Assembly: GCA_024742495.1 (NCBI GenBank)
Contig: JANSYJ010000002.1
Coordinates: forward strand, 62,001-126,000
Length of the DNA stretch: 64,000 nucleotides
Direction of reading: 5' to 3'
Source: Bacteroidota bacterium
GTDB taxonomy: Bacteria > Bacteroidota > Bacteroidia > Flavobacteriales > Schleiferiaceae
The translations under genes were made by a program, and so were the position numbers. The notes beneath the pieces are model-generated. The model was not told where the DNA came from, ran no database searches, and worked only from the letters and a program-made list of their open reading frames with translations. Positions 45,258 to 54,099 of this stretch are shown piece after piece. Numbering within the stretch: position 1 is the stretch's first letter; each line of letters begins with the position of its first letter.

Positions 45258-47372
45258 TTAAAGATTATTGAGTTGATTCGCTTTCTTATCGCTAGAAAGT
45301 GTGTAGAAAATTCCAAGAAAGACAAAGCGTTTAGCAGACTGGGGTATAGCCATTTGTTGAAACTGTCCTTGATCGTTCGGGCTGCTGCTGTATTGATAGC
45401 CAAATACATTTTCGCGACCAAGCACATTGGTGATTTCGAAGTGAATAATAAAGTTTGGTTTTGGGAGATAGCTCCAGCTTAAATTAAGACTGTGAAAGGC
45501 CTTGGTGCGGGATTCCATTTCACCAGGAAGGTTGGGGTTCTCGTAGGTATAGCCATTGTTAATATTAAAGCTCGTGCCAATTTGAGAGTTTAAAGCCCCT
45601 AACCAGTATTTAGTTACTAATGATGCATTATGTTTAGGAGCAAAGCTCGGTTGGACCATAGACTCAAATCCGCGCCAATGCCTTTTACTATCAATGAAAG
45701 AATAACTTATCCAATAATCTAGATTAGAAATCCCACCTCGGTTTCGCCAGAAGAAATCAAATCCACGCGCGTATCCTTGACCCTGTGCATTGTAATTTGG
45801 ATTGCTACGCAAGAGACCGCGGTATTCCTTATTGTAGGCTTCAATCCGAAAGCTGTGATTATCCTTGGTGAACTGATAGTTAAGAACCAAGTGGCGAGCG
45901 GAGGAGGAACTCAGGTTTTCGGCTTGAAGTAAAACCTTTGGCGAATGTTCCTGAAAGTAATCACCATAGGCAAGCGAAAAACTCGAAGCATTATTCAGGC
46001 GATAAGCCATTGAAACACGAGGCATGAGGTATGCACTATTGGCGTACCAGGCCTGACGTAGACCAAGCTTTAATACAAGATCGCTATTGAAATGATAATC
46101 TCCTTCAGCGAAAGCGGCAAATTGCGGTTTATTGAAGGTCCTGCCCGCGGCATTAAAAGCCTCATGGAAATAGCGTTGGAAATACTCAGTACCGAACTTG
46201 AATTTTAAGCGATTATTGGCGAAGTATTGATGACGAATTTTTCCGTGAATCAAATGGGATTTTTGACCTATGATATTGCTATCCAATTTAATGTTATCCT
46301 GATTGCTGGATAAACTTAAACCACCATCAATGAGGTTTTTAGAGTTTAAATCTTGCTTGTAGTTTAGGTTTAAATGATGAAAGAAATTATTCAATTTGGT
46401 CTGCTGCGGTTCCTCGCTTTCCATTTGCTCCTGCAATACTTCCAAACCGGAGTATTGGTAGGCATAGAATACTTTAAAAAGACCGCGCTTTGAGACCTTT
46501 TGGCGAAAAAGGATTTCGGCACTAAGCCCATTCGGCGCCTCCATGAACTCAATGTTTTGAGGAACAAAGCTCATATAAGGCTGTAGGTTGGTATAGCTGA
46601 AATTGCTTGTAATTGATTGGCGTTTAAATATTTCAGTATGACTTATAGAGGCTCCCACGCTAGTTAAACCTATATCGGTTTGGCGACGTAATGGAAAATC
46701 AACACTATTGAGGGAGAGCACGGATGACAAGGCCTGTCCAAACTCAGCAGAATAGGCGCCAGTGCTAAAATAGCTTCCCTTAAAAAGTTGTGGGCTGAAG
46801 CGACTACGGGTGGGAATTCCACTGAGACTTGTGCCAAAGGCATTTCCCAAACGCAAGCCATCAATGAAAATGGCGGTTTCACCTGCGGATCCACCTCTTA
46901 CAAATAATCGGCCATCATTGGCATTATTTGTCGTGCCTGGGAGGGTTTTGAGCGCGCCAACCACATCTCCAAGAGCTCCGGAAGTGGTAACTATATCTAA
47001 GGGGTTTAATACAACGGCCTTTTGTTCATCGCTTACTTCCATGCTTCCGGCCGATACCTGGACCGCCTTTAGTTTATTAAAGGCCTCATCCATTAGAATC
47101 AGCATCTCAGAGCTTAGGTCTTTTTCTTTGAGGATGATCGTTTGAGTATCAAAACCGAGCATGCTAAAAATTAGGGTGTCGCCTAATTTTACATCCCTTA
47201 GGCTAAAGCGACCGAAGGCGTCTGTGCTGGTTCCATTGTAGCTGTTTTTAAGATAAACGTTTACAGCAACTAAGGATTCTTGATTTTGGTCTATCACACG
47301 GCCCTGAACCTGAGCTTTTAGGCTGCTAAGCGCGATTAGACTTAGTATAAAGATGATAAAGTAGCGATTCAT
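45258..47372 (-). CDS. TonB-dependent receptor with N-terminal carboxypeptidase-like domain
   Basis: 704 aa. Signal peptide MNRYFIIFILSLIALSSLKAQ. Residues 22-95 form the CarboxypepD_reg-like domain (VQGRVIDQNQESLVAVNVYL...TSTDAFGRFSL). The plug follows with VVGALKTLPGTTNNANDGRLFVRGGSAGETAIFIDGL, then the barrel to FVFLGIFYTLS. No SusD partner is adjacent, so this is a non-SUS type receptor, possibly for a metal complex or peptide. First gene of a minus-strand group with the TPR-like protein, the kinase and the regulator. Confidence 0.92.
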   Translation of the reverse strand: MNRYFIIFILSLIALSSLKAQVQGRVIDQNQESLVAVNVYLKNSYNGTSTDAFGRFSLRDVKLGDTLIFSMLGFDTQTIILKEKDLSSEMLILMDEAFNKLKAVQVSAGSMEVSDEQKAVVLNPLDIVTTSGALGDVVGALKTLPGTTNNANDGRLFVRGGSAGETAIFIDGLRLGNAFGTSLSGIPTRSRFSPQLFKGSYFSTGAYSAEFGQALSSVLSLNSVDFPLRRQTDIGLTSVGASISHTEIFKRQSITSNFSYTNLQPYMSFVPQNIEFMEAPNGLSAEILFRQKVSKRGLFKVFYAYQYSGLEVLQEQMESEEPQQTKLNNFFHHLNLNYKQDLNSKNLIDGGLSLSSNQDNIKLDSNIIGQKSHLIHGKIRHQYFANNRLKFKFGTEYFQRYFHEAFNAAGRTFNKPQFAAFAEGDYHFNSDLVLKLGLRQAWYANSAYLMPRVSMAYRLNNASSFSLAYGDYFQEHSPKVLLQAENLSSSSARHLVLNYQFTKDNHSFRIEAYNKEYRGLLRSNPNYNAQGQGYARGFDFFWRNRGGISNLDYWISYSFIDSKRHWRGFESMVQPSFAPKHNASLVTKYWLGALNSQIGTSFNINNGYTYENPNLPGEMESRTKAFHSLNLSWSYLPKPNFIIHFEITNVLGRENVFGYQYSSSPNDQGQFQQMAIPQSAKRFVFLGIFYTLSSDKKANQLNNL

Positions 47373-47522
47373 ATTTCCCTTATTTGACCGCTAAACTAGA
47401 GGCTGTAATAGGGGCTGGAAACTTAAATTGGATGAGTCGGGACTTTGAGAGATGAGCCGTAGAATGATCCTGCTAAATCGGAATCTTGCTTTTTAATTTG
47501 AAGGAGCTAATCACTGCCAAAA

Positions 47523-47556
47523 ATAAAAAAGCCAGCATTAAAAAATGCTGGCTTTA
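47523..47556 (-). terminator. intrinsic terminator after the S9 peptidase
   Basis: An 8-bp stem GCCAGCAT/ATGCTGGC with a 6-nt loop; on the minus strand it is followed by a T-rich run. The 201-nt gap to the TonB receptor start holds nothing else recognisable. Confidence 0.8.
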
Positions 47557-47573
47557 AAGTCTTTAGGCTAAAA

Positions 47574-49598
47574 CTACTTCAGCCATTGGTCTAACCAACC
47601 AAAAAACTGATCGTGCCATACCAGGCCGTTTTGTGGACTTAAAATCCAATGACCTTCGTTGGGAAAGTAAAGGAAACGCGCTGGCACACCCATGAGTTTG
47701 GCCGCCTGAAAGGCCTCCATACCTTGGTTTTCCGGAACGCGGAAATCTTTTCCGCCATGGATTACAAGCATCGGAGTGTTCCAGTTTTGAACGTAATCTT
47801 TCGGGTCGAAACTGCTGAAGGAGGCGGCATTGGCCTCTTCCCAGAAAGGACCTCCCAAATCATAATTGGCGAAGAACATTTCTTCGGTACTTAGATACCA
47901 GCTCTCCAAATCAAATAGGCCACAGTGGGAAATGAAGCTTTTAAAGCGTCCTTCGTGGATTCCGGCGAGCATATAAACGGAGTAGCCACCATAACTAGCA
48001 CCAACACAACCTAAATTATCATTATCCACATAGGGTTCCTTGGCAACGGCATCAATAGCAGCAAGATAATCTCGCATTGGTTGCCCGCCCCAGTCCTTAG
48101 ATATTTTCTCATTCCATTCCCGTCCGAAACCAGGTAATCCTCGGCGGTTTGGTGCCACTACGATATAACCTTGAGCGGCCATAAGTTGAAAATTCCATCT
48201 GAAGCTGTAAAATTGGGACACCATAGATTGCGGTCCACCTTGGCAGTAGAGCAATGTTGGGTATTTTTTAGCCGGATCGAAATTGGGTGGATAAATTACC
48301 CAGGTGAGCATGTCTTTACCGTCGGAGGTTTTTATCATCCGTTTTTCCACCTTGCTTTTACCAATGGAAGCGTAAATTTCATCGTTGATATGGGTAAGTT
48401 GTTTAGCCTTGCCATTATCCTTAATGAAATAAATTTCCGTGGCATTATTCATATCTTGACGAGCCACCAATAATCCACCTTTCGCAATTTCGAAATGGTT
48501 GTGATTATGGTCGCCTTTGCTAATTTTTTCAAATTCCCAAGAATTCCCTTTAGCCTCTACTTCAAAGATTTGATTGCTACCCATATAAGGGATTCCTACA
48601 ATAAACTCATCTTCATCTTCCCAGGCAAAGGAGTTTATGGTGTACTTATCGTAGAGCCCGCTGCTTTTTAGCACATGCTTTTTCTCCTTGGTTTTTAGAT
48701 CCAAAACAATGAGGTCATTTACATCACTTTCATAACCATTAGTGGCCATACTCAGCCAAGCTATTTTTGACCCATCGGGTGAAAATTGAGGATTTTTATC
48801 ATAACCCTCCATGCCTTCACTAATATTGGAACTGTTGCCTGAGCTTAAATCAACTAAGAATAGATCGCTATTGGTTTGTTCGGCAAAGTCCTTACCCGTG
48901 AGCATTTTGGTTTCATAAACTACGTATTTACCATTTGGGCTTAGGGTATAACTTTCCGATCCGCCAAAGGGAGGAACCGGACTGTCAAAGGAGCTACCTT
49001 CTAAAAGGTTTTTGAAGCTTTTTACTGGTGACCCGTCATAGCTGCTAATGCAAACCTGCATGGACTCGAAATCATCCCACGAATCCCAGTGGCGATACAT
49101 CAGGTCGTCCATCACTCTAAATTCTGCTTCGGGAAGATCGGGATACATTTCGCCAGGAGTATCGGCGGTTTTAAAGCTTTTGCTGAAGAGAATTTTCAAA
49201 CTTCCATCAGCCATAGCATAGGCCTTGGCCCCTGAGACACCACCATCAACATTAGTTAATGCTTTTAGGCCTTTGCCGTCGGTGCCAATCCAGTGCAATT
49301 GACCTCCGTGATTAAAAGCTATGCCACCATTAACAAAGTGAGCACCATATTCTCCACCTGCCAAGTCGGTTAATTGGCTAATAGCTCCAGACTTAATATT
49401 CATCAGGTAGAGGTCCCGATTACCCGAATTCGCTTTTATATCGTAGCGTGAAACGCCATAAACGAAGGTGTTTCCATCGGGAGACACGGCATCAAGGCCA
49501 ACACGACCCAGTTCCCAAAGTTTCTGCGGAGTCATTACTCCATCTTGTCCCATCAAGCCATAGCTGATAAGGACCAAAAAGGCAATATATTTTTTCAT
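47574..49598 (-). CDS. S9 family prolyl oligopeptidase-type peptidase, secreted
   Basis: 674 aa. Signal peptide MKKYIAFLVLISYGLMGQ. The first 400 residues are a WD40-like/TolB-like propeller (SPDGNTFVYGVSRYD, SPDGSKIAWLSM). The C-terminal alpha/beta hydrolase has the nucleophile Ser in GCVGASYGGYSVYM, the Asp in VIHGGKDFRVP and the His in FPNEGHWIL. Likely periplasmic dipeptidyl/acylaminoacyl-type peptidase; specificity cannot be assigned. Flanked by terminators on both sides, so monocistronic. Confidence 0.94.
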   Translation of the reverse strand: MKKYIAFLVLISYGLMGQDGVMTPQKLWELGRVGLDAVSPDGNTFVYGVSRYDIKANSGNRDLYLMNIKSGAISQLTDLAGGEYGAHFVNGGIAFNHGGQLHWIGTDGKGLKALTNVDGGVSGAKAYAMADGSLKILFSKSFKTADTPGEMYPDLPEAEFRVMDDLMYRHWDSWDDFESMQVCISSYDGSPVKSFKNLLEGSSFDSPVPPFGGSESYTLSPNGKYVVYETKMLTGKDFAEQTNSDLFLVDLSSGNSSNISEGMEGYDKNPQFSPDGSKIAWLSMATNGYESDVNDLIVLDLKTKEKKHVLKSSGLYDKYTINSFAWEDEDEFIVGIPYMGSNQIFEVEAKGNSWEFEKISKGDHNHNHFEIAKGGLLVARQDMNNATEIYFIKDNGKAKQLTHINDEIYASIGKSKVEKRMIKTSDGKDMLTWVIYPPNFDPAKKYPTLLYCQGGPQSMVSQFYSFRWNFQLMAAQGYIVVAPNRRGLPGFGREWNEKISKDWGGQPMRDYLAAIDAVAKEPYVDNDNLGCVGASYGGYSVYMLAGIHEGRFKSFISHCGLFDLESWYLSTEEMFFANYDLGGPFWEEANAASFSSFDPKDYVQNWNTPMLVIHGGKDFRVPENQGMEAFQAAKLMGVPARFLYFPNEGHWILSPQNGLVWHDQFFGWLDQWLK

Positions 49599-49660
49599 TT
49601 GTGGATTTGTTTGATGAGGGGAAGTTAGGCTTTAATCCAAAAATGATAGAATATTAGGCC

Positions 49661-49691
49661 TAAAAAAAGGCCCCCCGATTAGAGGGACCTT
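49661..49691 (-). terminator. intrinsic terminator after the outer-membrane protein gene
   Basis: Read on the minus strand, AAGGTCCCTC pairs with GGGGGGCCTT (two G-U pairs) around TAATC, followed by a T-tract. Confidence 0.75.
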
Positions 49692-49726
49692 AGCTCATTT
49701 GTGATATAGAGAGCTATTGAAAAAAC

Positions 49727-50380
49727 TTAGTTTAAGAGAATGCTTAGGCCAAGGTTTAGATTAAACTCATTAGAGTAGTGGTATTCATCATAAGTTTCCA
49801 ACTCTGGGTCCCATTGTTGTAGGTACTGATAACCAATTGACAGATCGAGAAAGGTCATGGTGCTAATTTTAAAAGCCAGACCTGCGGACAATGAGCCGTA
49901 AAATAGATTCTCAAGCCTTTCGTCATCCTCGAAAAAAGAATTGTCCTTGTAGTCCAGAGCTATCTTGGATTGGCCATAAGCTCCACTAGCTTCAAAAAAT
50001 AGGAGTTGATTGTTAAGCGGGATGTAATAGCGTAAAAAGGGACCTCCTACTAGAGCTTGTTGAGAGAGTTTATCGGAACTGCTGCCATTAACGGATTGAT
50101 TATAGCCGTATAGGAAATCAAGTCCCATGGCGAAATGATCCGCTATGAAATAGCCTAATTTGGGCTTTATGTTGAATGCAAAATCTTCATTGTCGTCGGA
50201 TTTAACATAATTTGGATTATCAGATTGGAAGTTGCTCATCCCAAAGGAGAGTCCTCCTAATTCTGATCCTCCGAAATTACTTGATAGACCCAGGATAAAA
50301 TTTCCTTTTTCAGTTTGAGCGTTCAGAGAGAGAAAGGAGCATGTAATTGCTCCAAGAAGTAGAAAACGTAGTCGATTCAT
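49727..50380 (-). CDS. small outer-membrane beta-barrel protein
   Basis: 217 aa from ATG 50380, which begins the signal peptide MNRLRFLLLGAITCSFLSLNAQ; the frame is open 15 codons further upstream but that would precede the signal sequence. Body resembles an OmpW/OmpX-like barrel with FAFNIKPKLGYFIADHFAMGLDFLYGYN and a final FNLNLGLSILLN strand ending in a non-aromatic residue. No specific function. Flanked by terminators. Confidence 0.82.
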   Translation of the reverse strand: MNRLRFLLLGAITCSFLSLNAQTEKGNFILGLSSNFGGSELGGLSFGMSNFQSDNPNYVKSDDNEDFAFNIKPKLGYFIADHFAMGLDFLYGYNQSVNGSSSDKLSQQALVGGPFLRYYIPLNNQLLFFEASGAYGQSKIALDYKDNSFFEDDERLENLFYGSLSAGLAFKISTMTFLDLSIGYQYLQQWDPELETYDEYHYSNEFNLNLGLSILLN

Positions 50381-50464
50381 CGTAGATTGTTTTGATTTGA
50401 ACCGCAAGAACCTATATCTAATCAAGAAATTCTGTAGAACTTTTAAGCAAGATTATTTTTAGAC

Positions 50465-50495
50465 AAAAAAAAAGCCCGCTGTAAATGGCGGGCTT
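50465..50495 (-). terminator. intrinsic terminator after the OmpA lipoprotein gene
   Basis: The stem AAGCCCGC/GCGGGCTT with an 8-nt loop is followed on the minus strand by nine T residues. Confidence 0.85.
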
Positions 50496-50517
50496 AAAAT
50501 TCGGTTAGGAAGTATTA

Positions 50518-51351
50518 CTATTTGGCTTGGGCCATTCCCTCCTCAATTAGATTATAAAACTCATCCAGTTTTGGTAGAATCACAATACGAGTGCGTCTAT
50601 TCATTGCGCGACCTTCAGCGCTATCATTATCACCGATAGGAGCATATTCTCCTTTGCCAGCAACTGTCATTCGCTTAGGATCAATTTCAAAATCCGTTTG
50701 TAAACTGCGAACTACCGAGGCTGCTCTTAAAGCACTTAATTCCCAGTTGTCCTTAAATGAAGCGCTAGACATAACTGCCTTATTATCGGTATGACCTTCA
50801 ACCATAAATTCTAGTTCAGGTTGAGCTTTTAATACTTGGGCAACTTTTCCTAAGACCCTTTGCGCATCCGATCCCATGCTTGAACTTCCACTCTTAAAGA
50901 GAAGCTTATCGCTGATGGATACGTAAACAACACCTTTTTCGACATTGATGCTGATATCTTCATCATCCATGCCTACGGTAGCTCCTTTTAACCTGGTTAC
51001 CAATGCAAAGGTTACGGAGTCACGTTTGTTAATCGCATTTTGAAGACTATTAATTGTCATGTCTTTTTCCTTAATCTGAGCCAATGAACGCTCTAAATTT
51101 TCCGCTTCCTTCTTACTGAGGGTAGACATGTTACCAATATTTTTCAATAATTGGTAATTCGTTTTCTTCAAATAGTCAATCTCCTTTTTAGCGTTCTTTT
51201 TGTTATCCAAGCAGGCCGCTAGTTCCATGCGTGTTTTACTAAGCTCATCGCTAGTTTCATTATGCTGGTTCTGCAGCTCAGTGAACTTCGACTTACTTAC
51301 GCAAGAGCTTAAAAATAAGATGCTCCCTACTAATACAATTCCCTTTTTCAT
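50518..51351 (-). CDS. OmpA family lipoprotein
   Basis: 277 aa. Lipoprotein signal with lipobox LSSC (Cys17). Residues 20-115 are a long coiled coil. The C-terminal OmpA domain includes FMVEGHTDNKAVMSS, ELSALRAASVV and RAMNRRTRIVILP, which binds peptidoglycan. Most likely anchors the outer membrane to the wall. It sits 57 nt downstream of rng in the same orientation and has its own terminator. Confidence 0.93.
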   Translation of the reverse strand: MKKGIVLVGSILFLSSCVSKSKFTELQNQHNETSDELSKTRMELAACLDNKKNAKKEIDYLKKTNYQLLKNIGNMSTLSKKEAENLERSLAQIKEKDMTINSLQNAINKRDSVTFALVTRLKGATVGMDDEDISINVEKGVVYVSISDKLLFKSGSSSMGSDAQRVLGKVAQVLKAQPELEFMVEGHTDNKAVMSSASFKDNWELSALRAASVVRSLQTDFEIDPKRMTVAGKGEYAPIGDNDSAEGRAMNRRTRIVILPKLDEFYNLIEEGMAQAK

Positions 51352-51408
51352 CTCTATTTTTCTATTTGTCTGTAATTTAAATCTTATAGTTTTTTAGGCC
51401 TATGAGGT

Positions 51409-52956
51409 CTAGTTAAATTCGAATTTCTCGTCTTTATCATTAAAGAAGTGATATTCTAAGAATTTAAATGAGTCTCGAGGCATAACTTTAATATTTCGCT
51501 TATACTTTTTAGACCACTTCCTACGGATAGAATTAAATAAGCCTTTGCTTACATAAGCCGCAATAAAGGGATGTAAGTGGAGGTATATATTTTTATCCTT
51601 TTCCTGCTTGGTGATAAGCTCCAGTTTATTCTCGATTTCATCGATAATCAGAATTGGTGCTTCTACTTCACCGGATCCATCAGGGTTTTCCTCTCTGGTT
51701 TGAATAGCCATTTCTGGCCTAACACGTTGACGAGTAATCTCAATCAAACCAAAGCGAGATGGTGGGAGTATTTTATGCTTAGCACGATCGGTGGACATTT
51801 CCTCCTTTAGCTTTTCGTAAAGTTTTTTACGATTTTCGGCTTTGTGCATGTCAATAAAGTCCACTACCACTATACCACCCATATCTCGCAGTCGCAGTTG
51901 TCGCGCTATTTCTTCGGCAGCCGAAAGATTAACTGCCAAGGCGTTAAATTCTTGGTTTTCGGATGAATTGGTGCGATTACCACTGTTTACGTCGATTACG
52001 TGCATGGCTTCGGTGTGCTCGATAATTAAATAAGCTCCCTTGCCCATACTTACCGATCGCCCGAATGCAGATTTAATCTGGCGTTCAATACCGAAGTGTT
52101 CGAATATTGGAATTCGGCCTTGGTAATACTTTACAATCTTCTCTTTATCCGGTTCGATATTGCGCATATAATCCTTCACTTCATTAAAGAGTTCAAGATT
52201 ATCAAGGGCTATCGAATTAAAGGAGTCGTTTAGAACATCTCTTAAAAGAGCCGATACTCGATTAAGTTCTCTTAGGATTCTTTTTGGCGCACGTACCCTC
52301 TGGATACCGCGGTGTAATTGTTTCCATTTGTCTACGAGCTCTTGGATATCACTATCTAGATCCGCTACTTGGCAATCTTCCGCAGCAGTGCGCACAATAA
52401 CGCCAAAGCCTTTTGGTCGAATGCTTTTTACCAAGCGTCGTAGACGATCTTTTTCGTCTTTGTCGCGTAATTTACTACTTACGCTTACCCTTTTGGAAAA
52501 GGGCACCAAAACCACGTAACGGCCGGCTAATGATAGCTCAGAGGTTATGCGTGGGCCTTTGGTTGAGATGGGTTCTTTGGCGATTTGCACTAAAATATTG
52601 TGCCCCTCGCGCAGAACCTTGTCGATACTACCGTTCTTATCAATGTCCGCTTCTGGTTCAAAGTCGGTAAGAGACCAACGTTGTTTTCCAGTTTGCGTTT
52701 TTCGGGTAAACTTGTTTAGCGATTTTATTTGTGGTCCTAAGTCATGATAGTGCAAGAAAGCATCTTTCTCATAACCCACATCCACAAATGCAGCATTTAA
52801 ACCGGGAACAATCTTTTTGATTTTCCCCATATAAATATCGCCTACAGCAAACTCATCTGAATTGTCGTAATGCAATTCAGAAAGCTTACCCTCCTTGAGT
52901 AGCGCTACCGCTACAGAATCGGCAGTACGCGAATTAATAACTAATTCTGTACTCAC
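51409..52956 (-). CDS. rng: ribonuclease E/G family protein
   Basis: 515 aa, RNase G type without the RNase E C-terminal scaffold. Inserted S1 domain at about 36-130 (VGDIYMGKIKKIVPGLNAAFVDVGYEKDAFL). Catalytic-core aspartates lie in MHVIDVNSGNR and GGIVVVDFIDM. Processes 5' ends of rRNA and mRNA. Conserved block with the small COX24-like gene, the TPR gene and HU upstream. The expected zinc-link CPxCxGxG motif is not seen at the C-terminus, which ends after FKFLEYHFFNDKDEKFEFN. Confidence 0.94.
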   Translation of the reverse strand: MSTELVINSRTADSVAVALLKEGKLSELHYDNSDEFAVGDIYMGKIKKIVPGLNAAFVDVGYEKDAFLHYHDLGPQIKSLNKFTRKTQTGKQRWSLTDFEPEADIDKNGSIDKVLREGHNILVQIAKEPISTKGPRITSELSLAGRYVVLVPFSKRVSVSSKLRDKDEKDRLRRLVKSIRPKGFGVIVRTAAEDCQVADLDSDIQELVDKWKQLHRGIQRVRAPKRILRELNRVSALLRDVLNDSFNSIALDNLELFNEVKDYMRNIEPDKEKIVKYYQGRIPIFEHFGIERQIKSAFGRSVSMGKGAYLIIEHTEAMHVIDVNSGNRTNSSENQEFNALAVNLSAAEEIARQLRLRDMGGIVVVDFIDMHKAENRKKLYEKLKEEMSTDRAKHKILPPSRFGLIEITRQRVRPEMAIQTREENPDGSGEVEAPILIIDEIENKLELITKQEKDKNIYLHLHPFIAAYVSKGLFNSIRRKWSKKYKRNIKVMPRDSFKFLEYHFFNDKDEKFEFN

Positions 52957-53072
52957 CTTAAATGTTTTTTAATCCCACAGGGGGATTGATATCAACCTAA
53001 AAATTTTAAGAAACGCCGAAAGCACCGCGAATTCGGGTGCTAGGGCAGAGGATGGATCCAAGGATCACAATC

Positions 53073-53162
53073 CTACTTTTTCTTATGACGGTTTTTTCTC
53101 AAGCGTTTTTTGCGCTTGTGGGTCGACATCTTATGACGTTTTCTTTTCTTACCGCTAGGCAT
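53073..53162 (-). CDS. tiny basic AURKAIP1/COX24-domain (mS38-like) protein
   Basis: 29 aa encoded from ATG 53162 to TAG: starts MPSGKKRKRHKMSTHKRKKR and ends KNRHKKK, so more than half Lys/Arg. The sequence matches the AURKAIP1/COX24 C-terminal motif (KRKRHKM...HKRKKRLRKNRHK), a short ribosome-associated peptide known from mitochondria (mS38) and conserved in Bacteroidota. Probably a small ribosomal-subunit protein. Lies between the TPR gene (11-nt gap) and rng (116-nt gap). It is too short for automatic gene callers and easily missed. Confidence 0.85.
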   Translation of the reverse strand: MPSGKKRKRHKMSTHKRKKRLRKNRHKKK

Positions 53163-53173
53163 AACAATTACTT

Positions 53174-53680
53174 TTAATTAGGATTAATACTGGCCAATTC
53201 TTCACGAATGGCGTTTTTAGTTTCTTCGCTGCTAAGTGTTTCTAATGCAGATTCAAGACTTTCTATAGCTCCCAGGCTGTCACCAATTGATGTTTTTGCT
53301 CTGGCTAAGAGTAAATGGGCATCAAGGTTTTGAGCATCCGATTTAAGTACTTTTAAAAAACGCTCCTGCGCTTTTTCGTACTGGCCGGTTTGCATGCTCA
53401 TTACCCCTAGGGTGAAATTAGCTTTAATGTTTTCTGGGAATTTTTCCGCAACATCGCGAATACTCAGCACCGCCTGCATGGGGGGGAGTTCTCCGCTCTC
53501 TAATTTCTGAAGGGCAACATCCACTAGGGAGTCCGCTATTGAGTAAGAGTGGTCTAATGTTTCGTGCATCGCCGATCCTACCGCATCATCTTCCTCTCCT
53601 CCTGGTGTTCGGGGCATAAACATTAATGCACCAATCAGGACGATTCCTAAAAGAACTAATATGGCGGGACCAGTTTTCAA
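53174..53680 (-). CDS. membrane-anchored TPR protein
   Basis: 168 aa. One N-terminal TM helix (residues 6-22, AILVLLGIVLIGALMF), then a helical region with at least two TPR units (ANFTLGVMSMQTGQYEKAQERFLKVLKSD and AHLLLARAKTSIGDSLGAIESLESAL). Function unknown; position between HU and COX24-rng is conserved in this phylum. 5 nt downstream of HU, so the same transcript. Confidence 0.85.
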   Translation of the reverse strand: MKTGPAILVLLGIVLIGALMFMPRTPGGEEDDAVGSAMHETLDHSYSIADSLVDVALQKLESGELPPMQAVLSIRDVAEKFPENIKANFTLGVMSMQTGQYEKAQERFLKVLKSDAQNLDAHLLLARAKTSIGDSLGAIESLESALETLSSEETKNAIREELASINPN

Positions 53681-53685
53681 GCGTC

Positions 53686-53976
53686 TTAGCTAACTTTTAC
53701 CTTCTTCTTAACCGACTCTACGAAAGTCTTAGCTGGTTTAAAAGATGGGATGTTGTGTGCAGGAATAATAATGGTGGTGTTCTTTGAGATGTTACGGCCG
53801 GTTTTTTCCGCACGCTTCTTAATAATGAAGCTACCAAAACCTCTCAAATACACATTTTCCCCAGATTCCAAGCTGTTTCTAACCTCCTTCATGAAAGACT
53901 CCACAACCGCCTGTACGTCAGACTTCTCCATGCCGGTCTTATCAGTAATTCGGTTTACGATGTCAGCTTTAGTCAT
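53686..53976 (-). CDS. HU/IHF family DNA-binding protein
   Basis: 96 aa. N-terminal helices MTKADIVNRITDKTGM, then NVYLRGFGSFIIKKRAEKTGRNISKN, the HU signature, and a C-terminal helix FKPAKTFVESVKKKVKV. Nucleoid protein that bends DNA. Head of the HU-TPR-COX24-rng operon; it diverges from mutY across 123 nt. Confidence 0.95.
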   Translation of the reverse strand: MTKADIVNRITDKTGMEKSDVQAVVESFMKEVRNSLESGENVYLRGFGSFIIKKRAEKTGRNISKNTTIIIPAHNIPSFKPAKTFVESVKKKVKVS

Positions 53977-54099
53977 TTGAATATCAATTATGTGTTAAAA
54001 CTCTAATTTTGAGGGCTGCAAATATAGCAGGAAAAATATTAAAGAGAATCAACCTTTTAGGAATAATTTTGTCAGCTAAAGCACTCAAATACAAATATT

